Positions 16,877-25,287 of a stretch of 64,000 bases of DNA are shown here, in pieces. This DNA comes from CAZTJA01 sp964613745 (GTDB lineage: Bacteria; Desulfobacterota; Desulfomonilia; Desulfomonilales; Desulfomonilaceae). The notes below the pieces were generated by a model, which had not been told where the DNA came from, searched no databases, and saw only the letters and a list, made by a program, of their open reading frames with translations. Where the stretch lies: contig CAZTJA010000001.1 of NCBI GenBank assembly GCA_964613745.1, positions 124,001 to 188,000 of the forward strand, written 5' to 3'. The position numbers and the translations under genes were made by a program. Every line of letters begins with the position of its first letter. Within the stretch, counting starts at the first letter, position 1.

Positions 16877-19299
16877 GTACGGCGAAAACTCACTTTGCCG
16901 GAATCGAGTTGGATTCAGATTGGCTGCTCAGAATTTTCTCAATACTACCAATAATTTTGGTTCTGTTTGCAGGTGCCGCCACAATTTGGATATATTTTCT
17001 TGTCCTATCGTTACTTCCTGAAAGCCAATCAGTAGTAGAGACAGCCGGATTACGATCGGAGGTAAAGGTTGTTCGCGATATTAATGGGGTGCCGGGAATC
17101 ATAGCCGAATCCGAAGAAGACTTGGCTTTCGTGTTTGGATATACTGTGGCACAGGACCGACTGTGGCAAATAGATTTTTTGCGAAGAGCCGGACAAGGCA
17201 AATTATCAGAAATCTTGGGACAAGATTACTTAGGTTATGATTTTCTGCAAAGAGCCTTAAGTGGGGTTAACAACCTGAAAGAGGAAATAGAGAGACTTCA
17301 ACCTTCCGAAAAAAATTTTATAGATCACTTCTTACAGGGGATCAACCGATATATCTCCCAAAATTACTCCAAACTTCCCATAGAATTCTCATTGCTCGAA
17401 TACAAACCTGACCCATTTACAATCGAAGATGTACAATCCATTGCACGGGCATTTGCCGTAGGGTGCTCTCCAAGTTTACGAATCGACCAGGTTGCCGCAC
17501 AAGTATTTGGACGCATTGGCAATCAAGGCAAGACTTTGTTCCCCTCAACCGCCGGAAATGACTCGAGCATCATTCCCCCTGAACTTATTGGCTGGGAATC
17601 CAAAAGCGCATTTTATGGAAAACAGATTGCACTACTTCCGTCATTACCTAAATTCTTCGGTGGAAATGTCTTTTTGATCAATGCTGAAAGATCCTCAACT
17701 CAAAAACCCATATGGGCTTCTTGCGTCAATCAATCATTAACGGCACCGGACTTTTATTATAGAGCTCGGCTTTCTGCAAAAAATCTTTTTTTGAACGGGG
17801 AGTTTATTCCCGGAATACCGATGCCCATTGCGGGAAACAATGGAAAGTTGGTATGGAATTGCGTGCCGGCTTATGTTGACGATGCCGATCTTTTCCTGGA
17901 GAGAATAGATGAAACGGGGAAAAATTTTTGGCGTATAGATCGTTGGAGAAAACTTGAGGAGAGCCGGAACGAAGTTTTGATAAAAGGATCGCGCCCCGCC
18001 ACGATAAAGATTAACTCCACAGAAAACGGACCAATTGTCACTGAACTGAACAAATCAACGGTCTTGTCCGTTCGGTGGACCGGGCGGGAACATATGGGGC
18101 TGATTGGCACACTTGCCAACATGAGTCGAGCGCAGGATGCACGGGAATTTCTGCATTCGATGAAAACCCTTACGGCTCCCATACTAAAGGTTGTCTGGTC
18201 AGACGACAGGGGCAATGCAGGCATTCAAGTTATCGGCAAAATTCCGATCAGGCGCCACGACTCGAACGGGATCATCCCTCAGCCGGGATGGACTGGCTTG
18301 CACGATTGGATTGGTTTTTTGCCGGTTGCCATGCTCCCTTCAACAATTAATCCGAAAACACCTGTTATTTCCATTCCCGGATACCTTTCCGGATTCGACG
18401 ACAGTGGACTGAGTCATTTCCATCCGGTTACGGAAAAATCACAATTCCCCTTCGACACACTTTTTCGCTCCACGGATCAGTCAAAGGAAAGCCTTCAACA
18501 AAATTTGCAGGATTGTTTTTCACCCATGGCCATGGATTTAACACCTCGAATTATTTCCGGCTTGGGGAATTCTCAAGAAATCACTGCCGCGGAAAAAAAG
18601 GCTGTAAATCTCCTAAAACCGTGGAATTTTCAGATGACCAAAGATTCTGCTCCAGCGGCAATCTTTGGGTTGTTTTACGATTTGTTGCTGGAAGAATTAT
18701 TTTATGAATTATTGGGAGAGCAGCTTTTCAGTGAATACATTATGGAATTCCCGGTCGCTGACAGGGCGATTCATTCGATTTTCAAAGCTTCGGAACATTC
18801 CCCAGAGATTGCCGAGTCCCTGAATACTTCAATTATTAAGGCCTTCTCTAAAGCCGTTGCTAGGGGTACAGCAATTGCGGGGAGTAATCCTGAAAAATGG
18901 AAATGGGGTGACTTCAATAAAATAAAGGCATTACATCCCATTTCTCTCAAATCCGGGTCATTAGGTAGGTTTTACTCAGTCGATGCGGGGTCGGGATCCG
19001 GGTTTCGCGACACAATCCAGTTGAGTTTTGGAGTGAAGACCCCATGGAATTCGCAATATAATGCATCCACATTGAAGATGATTGTAGATAATGGTGCACA
19101 GACAATTACATACTCCGTGACACCTCTTGGTCCGAGTGGCATCTTTTTTTCTAACCACTATAAGGATTTTTTAAACACGTGGCTTGCTGGAAAGCTTCTT
19201 AAGAATCCCATTGATGGAGTGGATTTGCGAAAAGAAGCACTTAGTCAGGTGGTTTTCAAACCTACTGAACATGCTGCAGCTTCATTAAAATCTTTTTAG
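16873..19299 (+). CDS. Penicillin-acylase-family protein, nucleophile serine replaced
   Basis: An 808-aa protein of the penicillin amidase (Ntn-hydrolase) family by overall pattern. It has an N-terminal membrane anchor (about residues 18-45) and the A-chain region (VVRDINGVPGI, FVFGYTVAQDRLWQIDFLRRAGQGKLSEILG). The beta-chain start region is AERSSTQKPIWAS, followed by ENGPIV near residue 395 and GPSGIFFSNHYKDFLNTWLAGK at the end. In active family members the B chain starts with Ser in a GSNxW motif after self-cleavage. Here the aligned site reads FFGGNVF, so the serine is Gly264 (codon 17662-17664), and the NDPH-type motif that follows is also degraded. It is therefore probably uncleaved and inactive as an amidase. 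TTG start has GGAGGG upstream and overlaps meaB by 4 nt. Confidence 0.82.
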   Translation: MSTAKTHFAGIELDSDWLLRIFSILPIILVLFAGAATIWIYFLVLSLLPESQSVVETAGLRSEVKVVRDINGVPGIIAESEEDLAFVFGYTVAQDRLWQIDFLRRAGQGKLSEILGQDYLGYDFLQRALSGVNNLKEEIERLQPSEKNFIDHFLQGINRYISQNYSKLPIEFSLLEYKPDPFTIEDVQSIARAFAVGCSPSLRIDQVAAQVFGRIGNQGKTLFPSTAGNDSSIIPPELIGWESKSAFYGKQIALLPSLPKFFGGNVFLINAERSSTQKPIWASCVNQSLTAPDFYYRARLSAKNLFLNGEFIPGIPMPIAGNNGKLVWNCVPAYVDDADLFLERIDETGKNFWRIDRWRKLEESRNEVLIKGSRPATIKINSTENGPIVTELNKSTVLSVRWTGREHMGLIGTLANMSRAQDAREFLHSMKTLTAPILKVVWSDDRGNAGIQVIGKIPIRRHDSNGIIPQPGWTGLHDWIGFLPVAMLPSTINPKTPVISIPGYLSGFDDSGLSHFHPVTEKSQFPFDTLFRSTDQSKESLQQNLQDCFSPMAMDLTPRIISGLGNSQEITAAEKKAVNLLKPWNFQMTKDSAPAAIFGLFYDLLLEELFYELLGEQLFSEYIMEFPVADRAIHSIFKASEHSPEIAESLNTSIIKAFSKAVARGTAIAGSNPEKWKWGDFNKIKALHPISLKSGSLGRFYSVDAGSGSGFRDTIQLSFGVKTPWNSQYNASTLKMIVDNGAQTITYSVTPLGPSGIFFSNHYKDFLNTWLAGKLLKNPIDGVDLRKEALSQVVFKPTEHAAASLKSF

Positions 19300-19308
19300 C
19301 GGTCAAAA

Positions 19309-19914
19309 ATGAAAATCTTATTAGCCACAGCAAACAAGGGCAAAATCAAGGAAATATCAGATCTTGTCAGAGAGTTGCCAATTGAATTGCTAAGTTTCTC
19401 CGACATTATTGACTACCCTGAGATTGAGGAAGACGGACAAACCTTTGAGGACAACGCTTTAAAGAAAGCTCGAATTCTTGCAGGAAGCACTGGTTTAACC
19501 ACGATCGCCGACGATAGCGGTTTATGCGTAGATGCATTGAATGGCCGCCCAGGTGTATATTCTGCAAGATATGCAGGGGTGAACAGTTCGGATGGAGAGA
19601 AAGTCGCCAAACTATTGGAGGAACTGAAAGGAGTTCCTGAAAACAGGCGAACTGCAAGATTTGTTTGTGTGATAGCCCTGGTCACACCACAAGGTGATGA
19701 ACGAGTATTCTCGGGTGTGTGTGAAGGAAGAATATCTACGGCACCTTCTGGTTTCGGCGGGTTTGGTTACGATCCCATATTCTTTTATCCAGAGCTAAAC
19801 ACGACCTTCGGCACCTTGTCCCTTGAACAGAAAAACAAAGTCAGCCATAGGGCTAGAGCCTTAGCTCTCCTCATCAATCACCTGAAATCGAATTCTTATA
19901 ACCGGAAGCATTGA
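19309..19914 (+). CDS. rdgB: XTP/dITP pyrophosphatase (HAM1/RdgB)
   Basis: House-cleaning nucleotide phosphatase of 201 aa that removes ITP, dITP and XTP, releasing pyrophosphate. Family motifs are complete: LLATANKGKIKEI at the N terminus, EEDGQTFEDNALKKA near 43, ADDSGLCVDALNGRPGVYSARYAG near 68, GGFGYDPIF near 150 and KNKVSHRARAL near 175. It begins 9 nt after the acylase-family gene, so it is likely cotranscribed with meaB. Confidence 0.95.
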   Translation: MKILLATANKGKIKEISDLVRELPIELLSFSDIIDYPEIEEDGQTFEDNALKKARILAGSTGLTTIADDSGLCVDALNGRPGVYSARYAGVNSSDGEKVAKLLEELKGVPENRRTARFVCVIALVTPQGDERVFSGVCEGRISTAPSGFGGFGYDPIFFYPELNTTFGTLSLEQKNKVSHRARALALLINHLKSNSYNRKH

Positions 19915-20029
19915 AAAATAAAGTTCGACGTTTCAAACTATGGATAGTTGTTGAAGCAGTATGCTGTTTGACAACGTGAAAGACGCGTCAGGGGATTCCC
20001 AACCAAATTATCTTCTGTGAGGAATTGGT

Positions 20030-20380
20030 ATGACACATCACCTATCGGGAATCGGAGCTGAGATGGAAAAGTGCATCCAGGAATGTCTGAATTGTTATTC
20101 TGTTTGTCTCAGTCAAGTACTTGAATGCCTTAAAAAAGGGGGCAAGCACTCAGAACCAAAGCACATGAGACTTATGATGGATTGTGTCGAAATCTGTAAA
20201 GTCTCCGCGGATTTTATGCTAAGAAATTCTGCATTCCATACTAAGACTTGCGACACTTGTGCCGAAGTTTGTGAGGCATGCGCAGAATCTTGCGAGCAAT
20301 TGGGCGATCAAGATATGAAAATGTGCGCCGAGGTTTGCCGCAAATGTGCTCAAGAGTGCAGGAATATGGCCGCCAAATAA
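20030..20380 (+). CDS. Cys-rich four-helix copper-storage-like protein (DUF326/Csp type)
   Basis: A 116-aa protein with about 17 cysteines arranged as CxxxC / CxxC / CxxxCxxxC on helical faces (CIQECLNCYSVC, CDTCAEVCEACAESC, CAEVCRKCAQEC). This spacing is that of the four-helix-bundle copper-binding proteins (Csp/DUF326), which store or buffer Cu(I) in the core of the bundle. There is no signal peptide, so it resembles the cytosolic Csp3 type rather than the exported Csp1. It stands alone, convergent with the next gene; a T-rich stretch lies between them. Confidence 0.85.
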   Translation: MTHHLSGIGAEMEKCIQECLNCYSVCLSQVLECLKKGGKHSEPKHMRLMMDCVEICKVSADFMLRNSAFHTKTCDTCAEVCEACAESCEQLGDQDMKMCAEVCRKCAQECRNMAAK

Positions 20381-20408
20381 AAAACTTGTTGGGATCCTCT
20401 GACGTCTT

Positions 20409-20867
20409 CTACTCTTTTTTTTTGAACAGGTTACCAAAACTGAAGCGAGATTTTCTTGAACTCGATTGTGCTTCGGCCTTTTTATTTTCGACATCGCCGT
20501 TCGCATCGTTTTCGTTCAATATTGGTGCTCCGGAACCTGAAGTTGAAAGCAATTCGGTCAACTCGACGGTATCCAAAAAGCTGGTATCCATTTCATATTG
20601 AGGTGGAACAGGTCCTGAGACAGCCTCTTCTGAATTGATCGGCAGAACCGGCATGTTGTCCCGTTTGATTACCTTGTATTTTATTCCGCGCTTTGCCAAA
20701 TCCTCTTCATCTATCAATTTTCTCTCAAAAAGTTGTCTGAGCAGGTCGGCAAAACCTTTAGCACTAATCTTGAGCATTTCCATCAGATCACCGTTTGAGA
20801 TATTACCACGAATCAGCTCAACGGCTTTCTTAGCGCTGACTTCTCTGGATTTTGCCGGTACCTTCAT
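20409..20867 (-). CDS. Small protein with N-terminal DNA-binding-like helices
   Basis: About 152 aa. The N-terminal 60 residues read as a short helical module (VSAKKAVELIRGNISNGDLME, ISAKGFADLLRQLFERKLID) that resembles small helix-turn-helix segments found in many deltaproteobacterial hypothetical proteins. The rest is low complexity, Ser/Glu/Asn-rich, ending in a basic tail (RKSRFSFGNLFKKKE). Start chosen at ATG 20867, since AAGGAA precedes it and a TATAAT lies at 20891-20886; the frame also opens at 20882. Function unknown. Confidence 0.6.
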   Translation of the reverse strand: MKVPAKSREVSAKKAVELIRGNISNGDLMEMLKISAKGFADLLRQLFERKLIDEEDLAKRGIKYKVIKRDNMPVLPINSEEAVSGPVPPQYEMDTSFLDTVELTELLSTSGSGAPILNENDANGDVENKKAEAQSSSRKSRFSFGNLFKKKE

Positions 20868-20885
20868 CTCACTTTCCTTCATCTG

Positions 20886-20891
20886 ATTATA
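20886..20891 (-). promoter_or_regulatory. Probable -10 element (TATAAT)
   Basis: A perfect TATAAT on the minus strand, about 20 nt before the preferred start at 20867, with no good -35. Transcription from here would begin near 20879, inside the longer frame, which favours the shorter start. Confidence 0.35.
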
Positions 20892-21024
20892 TCTGAAAAA
20901 GTCGCTTCTAAATAGAAGTTTGTTTTCAGCTCGTTTCTGAATAACGGATGTGAAAAAACAGAAATATCTTTCACTTTTTTGAGTTCTTGACTAATGTCCA
21001 AAAAAAATGAGTCGGAGAGGCTGA

Positions 21025-22218
21025 GTGCTCCTAAAACGCAAACTCGTTCTTGTCACTTTACTTTACTTTGCCGAAGGTTTTCCGTTCGGGCTAATTGAGC
21101 AAACTCTCCCGGTTTATTTTAGAATACACGGCATGTCCCTGATGGACATAGGTCTTCTGGGTATTCTTAATATTCCATATGCCGTAAAATTTTTATGGGC
21201 GCCTGCAGTAGATTTCTTCGGTAGCAGGCGACGATGGATTGTTGCAGCTCAGTTCTGTTTGTCGGCAGGAATAATTCTGATGCTTCCTTTTGACCCATCG
21301 AGCCCGGGTATGCTTCTCTGGGTGATTATTTTCTCACTCGCAGTCTTTTCCGCGACACAGGACATTGCTATTGATGCCTATACCATCGAACTCCTTAATA
21401 CTTCGGAAATGGGAATAGCCAATGGATTTCGGCAAGCATCGTATAGAACGGCAATGGTCATATCCGGTGGATTGTTTGTGGCTTTAGGCGGAAAAATAGG
21501 ATGGCAAACTACATTCATAGCTGCATCAATCGTTTTATTCATATGTGCAATAGTATCATTGTACCTGCCGTCAATTGAAACGAAACACCCAACTTTTTCC
21601 ATGAAATCTCTCATGAACCCTATAAGGGATTTCCTGGCAAGACCCGGGGTAATCCAGGTTGCACTTTTCATTCTGCTCTACAAACTCGGTGACATGGCGA
21701 TGGGACCCATGGTTCGTCCATTCTGGTTAGCTGCGGGATTGTCTACAACTGAAATCGGTCTGATTACGGGAACGTTTGGGGCAATTTCTTCCATTGCCGG
21801 TGGGCTTGCTGGTGGTTTGTTCATGGCCAAATACGGAATTTTCCATGGTCTGTGGTTTCTTGGCTTGTGGCAATCCGTCAGCAATTTGTCCTATGCCTAC
21901 GCTGCTGCATTTCCGGACCTAGGCAATATAGTTGTTTATGCTGCAGCAATCATTGAATCTTTTTGTGGCGGCTTGGGCACGTCGGCATTCCTTGCTTTTC
22001 TCATGAGCATTTGCAGCAAAGAATATTCTGCGACTCAGTATGCCGTGCTGTCGGCTTTGTTTCGTATCACGGGCATATTTGCGGCCGTTTTCAGCGGCCT
22101 AGCAGCCGAAGCAATGGGCTATGCGCAGTATTTCACGTTAACATTTTTCGTGGGCTTGCCGGCTTTCCTATTCTTGTTTCATGCGAAAGCCTGGATTCCG
22201 GTAAATTCCCACAATTGA
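21025..22218 (+). CDS. MFS permease, AmpG/PAT-like
   Basis: A 397-aa inner-membrane protein with about 12 hydrophobic spans. The N-terminal pattern (LLYFAEGFPFGLIEQTLPVYFR, then PYAVKFLWAPAVDFFGSRRRW) and SATQDIAIDAYTIELL are those of the AmpG / peptide-acetyl-CoA transporter branch of the major facilitator superfamily. AmpG imports anhydromuropeptides for cell-wall recycling; this substrate is possible but not shown. GTG start is preceded by GGAGAGG. It is convergent with the ABC permease, with 19 nt between stops. Confidence 0.85.
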   Translation: MLLKRKLVLVTLLYFAEGFPFGLIEQTLPVYFRIHGMSLMDIGLLGILNIPYAVKFLWAPAVDFFGSRRRWIVAAQFCLSAGIILMLPFDPSSPGMLLWVIIFSLAVFSATQDIAIDAYTIELLNTSEMGIANGFRQASYRTAMVISGGLFVALGGKIGWQTTFIAASIVLFICAIVSLYLPSIETKHPTFSMKSLMNPIRDFLARPGVIQVALFILLYKLGDMAMGPMVRPFWLAAGLSTTEIGLITGTFGAISSIAGGLAGGLFMAKYGIFHGLWFLGLWQSVSNLSYAYAAAFPDLGNIVVYAAAIIESFCGGLGTSAFLAFLMSICSKEYSATQYAVLSALFRITGIFAAVFSGLAAEAMGYAQYFTLTFFVGLPAFLFLFHAKAWIPVNSHN

Positions 22219-22237
22219 AAATGGAACATTCGTTTCT

Positions 22238-23395
22238 TTATCCGAGGTGTCTTAGACCCTCGGAAATGCCTGTACGGCTCACGCGAATTGCCGGAATGAG
22301 AGCTGCTGCGATCCCTACTGTGAATGAGGCGATGAGCATCAGTCCGATCGTGTTCCAAGTTACTTCAAATACGGGTAAAAAGCTTTCAAGTTGATACTGA
22401 AAAAGTTTGCCTCCAGGATAGGTCAGAAGAGCTCCAATGAATCCCCCTATGGTAGCGATAGCAATGGACTCGCCGGAAATCAGCATGAACAAAAACCAAG
22501 GCCTAAATCCTAGAGTCTTGAATACGGCATATTCGGAAGATCGCTCCCTCGCAGTCATTGCCATGGTGTTCGCCAAGACCATTAGAATGATAAGTACGAC
22601 AACAATTGAGATAATCTGAACGGCTGCGATGATTGCCCCAGTCATGGCTACAAATCCCATCTGAAATGCTTTTTCCGTTTCCGTAAGTGTTTCAGCTAAT
22701 GAATTGGCGAATAGAGCGTCTATATCTTGTGCAACCTGAGCACTCGCTTGAGGATCCTTTACTCTAACGAGATACCATCCTACCTTGTCCGCTCTGTCCG
22801 GAAACGATTTTTTTATAGCTTCATTGAGAAAGTCCCATCTGAGAAAAAAGGCAGTTTGATCCACGTTCTTTCTTGCTCCGTGATAAATGCCTGCCAAGAC
22901 AAGCTCAATGTTACCGGGATATATTGTGCCCTGCAGCGGAATAATGTCGCCAATTTTCCAGCCAAATCTCTTGACGAGGGTTTCACCAGCAATTGCGGCG
23001 TTACGATCCCTTAAGAAATTTTTTCTTTCTTCTTCGGAGATGACGAATTCAGGATACAGGTCCAGGTAATCGAGTCCGCTTATGGCGAATTGAGCAAAGA
23101 AATTCTTTTTATCCTTATAAATCCCTCCGTACCACACTCCATAGGCTATTCCATTGACACCGACAACTTGTTGTATTCTATTCCTGTAAGAAATTGGAAG
23201 ACTGTAAATAAGGCTTATTTTGTTTCTCACAATAAGCCTGTCGGCCTGAGAAGATTCAACACCTAAATACCAAGCCCCGATTAAGGTTCTCAGGATCCCA
23301 AAGGCGAGCATCGCTATCGCGAATCCGATGATGGTCAGTACGGATCTTAGTTTATGTCTAAAAGCATTCCTGACTATGAGCTTTAATATTTCCAT
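22238..23395 (-). CDS. ABC transporter permease (MacB/FtsX type), no ATPase nearby
   Basis: Protein of about 385 aa with the FtsX/MacB layout: a first membrane helix just after the start (MEILKLIVRNAFRHKLRS, then TIIGFAIAMLAFGIL), a large extracytoplasmic domain of about 220 residues, and three membrane helices at the C terminus (IISIVVVLIILMVLANTMAM and two later). MacB-type systems move lipoproteins, peptides or drugs by mechanotransmission with a separate ATPase. No ATP-binding or membrane-fusion gene lies beside it here. Start is placed at ATG 23395, the usual MacB-like beginning; the frame extends to TTG 23440. Confidence 0.82.
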   Translation of the reverse strand: MEILKLIVRNAFRHKLRSVLTIIGFAIAMLAFGILRTLIGAWYLGVESSQADRLIVRNKISLIYSLPISYRNRIQQVVGVNGIAYGVWYGGIYKDKKNFFAQFAISGLDYLDLYPEFVISEEERKNFLRDRNAAIAGETLVKRFGWKIGDIIPLQGTIYPGNIELVLAGIYHGARKNVDQTAFFLRWDFLNEAIKKSFPDRADKVGWYLVRVKDPQASAQVAQDIDALFANSLAETLTETEKAFQMGFVAMTGAIIAAVQIISIVVVLIILMVLANTMAMTARERSSEYAVFKTLGFRPWFLFMLISGESIAIATIGGFIGALLTYPGGKLFQYQLESFLPVFEVTWNTIGLMLIASFTVGIAAALIPAIRVSRTGISEGLRHLG

Positions 23396-23527
23396 GGGTG
23401 CACCGGGATAAATTCTAGCATTGGGGACCAAATCAGGCAAATGTGACGGGAATAGAAGGATTGCGACGTGAAGCTTTCGTGTTGTTGATATGATCTGTAT
23501 GTGCCAGAATATAAAGAGGAGGTGAAT

Positions 23528-25237
23528 ATGTACGATTCTCTACCTACAGAGGCCTCGGGACTCATGAATCTTAAATGGGCGGATTTGGAGTCCATCTGCG
23601 ACGAATTAATAACGCGAAATGTTTCGGCCCAAACGGTTGAACAATTTCTCATAGATTGGACCGAACTGAGCGAGTCAATTGACGAAGCTTATAGCAGACT
23701 TTATGTGGCAACAAGCGTGGATACTCAAGACAAAGTCAGTGAAGAAAAGTACCATAATTTTCTTGATACAATCTATCCGAAAATTGAAGAAGCCGATCAG
23801 AAGCTTAAAACGAAGCTGTTGAATTTGAATCTTGAGATCCCAGGGTTCAATGTGCCTCTCCGGAAAATGCGCACAGAAGCTGATCTGTTCAGATCGGAAA
23901 ACCTCCCCCTTCTCACAGCCGAGCATAAACTCTCCACCAAGTATGATCAGATCATCGGAGCACAGACGGTTGAGTGGGAGGGTAAAGAAATTCCTGCCGT
24001 TCAATTAAGACCGGAATTTCAGTCCACAGATAGAAGTCGCAGGGAAACTGCCTGGCGCACGCTCGTTGGAAGAGGGTTACGGGACAGACAAGCCATTGGG
24101 GATTTGTGGACCCAATTTATGAAAATTAGAAGACAGTTGGCTTCAAACGCAGGGGAGGGCGATTATCGGAGCTACCGTTGGAAACAAATGGCAAGGTTCG
24201 ATTACACTCCGCATGATTGTAAGCGCTTTCATGAAGCGATTGAGCAAGCAGTCGTTCCCGCCGCTACACGGATATATGAAGAACGCAAGTCGACCCTAGG
24301 TTTGTCGGAACTAAGACCCTGGGATCTCGACGTAGACCCGCTGGGAAGATCCCCTTTGAGGCCCTTTAAACGTGTTTCTGAGTTAATAGATAACGTGGGC
24401 ACCATGTTCGAGAATTTGGATGATGAATTCAGGGCCTTCTTCGAAATTATGTCCAGGGAAGGCCTCTTGGATCTTGAAAGCCGGAAGAACAAAGCTCCGG
24501 GGGGCTATTGCACGGAATTCTCGAAGGTGAGAAGGCCGTTCATCTTCATGAATGCGGTGGGCTTGCATGATGATGTTCAGACACTGCTCCATGAATCGGG
24601 GCATGCATTTCATGCATTTCTGAGAAGTGAGTTGCCTTTCATACAACAACGCTCTGTAGGGATGGAGTTTTCAGAAGTAGCTTCAATGGCGATGGAATTA
24701 CTGGCAGCGAGATATCTGGAAAGGGATTACGGCGGATTTTATTCTGAAGGTGAAGCAAATCGAGCACGAATCGAGCACTTGGAAAAGAGCATACTATTTT
24801 GGCCATACATGGCAACAGTGGATGCTTTTCAGCATTGGGTCTACGAACACCCCGATGCAGCCGAAGACCCCTCCCGATGCGATGAAGCATGGAAAATCGT
24901 TTCGGAGAGATTCATCAAGGGAATAAGTTGGAGCGGATTGGATGAGGAACTAAAAACCGGCTGGCAACGAAAGCTTCATATTCACACAGTGCCATTCTAT
25001 TACGTGGAATACGGAATGGCTCAGCTTGGTTCCATACAAATTTGGGGTAGATCGATTGAAAACCCCGACTCAGCTCTGAAATCCTACAAAGCCGCCCTTT
25101 CACTGGGCGGAACCGTAACATTACCGGAACTGTTTCGGGCTGCCGGAGCAGATTGGAATTTTGAGCCGGGTGCATTGAAGAAAGCCGTATCTCTTATAGA
25201 GACCGAAATAGATCGGATGAAAAGCTCGAGCAAATAA
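23528..25237 (+). CDS. pepF: M3-family oligoendopeptidase (PepF type)
   Basis: Cytoplasmic zinc metallopeptidase of 569 aa that degrades short peptides. The zinc site HESGHAFHAF near residue 357 contains HExxH, and the third-ligand region follows in GMEFSEVASMAMELLA. Start set at ATG 23528 because a near-perfect AGAGGAGGTGAAT precedes it; the frame is open from 23501. C-terminal HTVPFYYVEYGMAQLG is typical of the family. It is divergent from the ABC permease and ends in a bidirectional terminator shared with fhs. Confidence 0.93.
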   Translation: MYDSLPTEASGLMNLKWADLESICDELITRNVSAQTVEQFLIDWTELSESIDEAYSRLYVATSVDTQDKVSEEKYHNFLDTIYPKIEEADQKLKTKLLNLNLEIPGFNVPLRKMRTEADLFRSENLPLLTAEHKLSTKYDQIIGAQTVEWEGKEIPAVQLRPEFQSTDRSRRETAWRTLVGRGLRDRQAIGDLWTQFMKIRRQLASNAGEGDYRSYRWKQMARFDYTPHDCKRFHEAIEQAVVPAATRIYEERKSTLGLSELRPWDLDVDPLGRSPLRPFKRVSELIDNVGTMFENLDDEFRAFFEIMSREGLLDLESRKNKAPGGYCTEFSKVRRPFIFMNAVGLHDDVQTLLHESGHAFHAFLRSELPFIQQRSVGMEFSEVASMAMELLAARYLERDYGGFYSEGEANRARIEHLEKSILFWPYMATVDAFQHWVYEHPDAAEDPSRCDEAWKIVSERFIKGISWSGLDEELKTGWQRKLHIHTVPFYYVEYGMAQLGSIQIWGRSIENPDSALKSYKAALSLGGTVTLPELFRAAGADWNFEPGALKKAVSLIETEIDRMKSSSK

Positions 25238-25239
25238 AA

Positions 25240-25267
25240 AGGAGATCCGTCGTATGACGGACCTCCT
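25240..25267. terminator. Bidirectional terminator between pepF and fhs
   Basis: A 12-bp stem with one G-U pair (25240-25251 with 25256-25267) and a 4-nt loop. On the minus strand it is followed by TTTTTA, making it a strong terminator for fhs; the plus side serves pepF less well. Confidence 0.8.
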
Positions 25268-25287
25268 CGATTTAAGGCAATTTGGAT

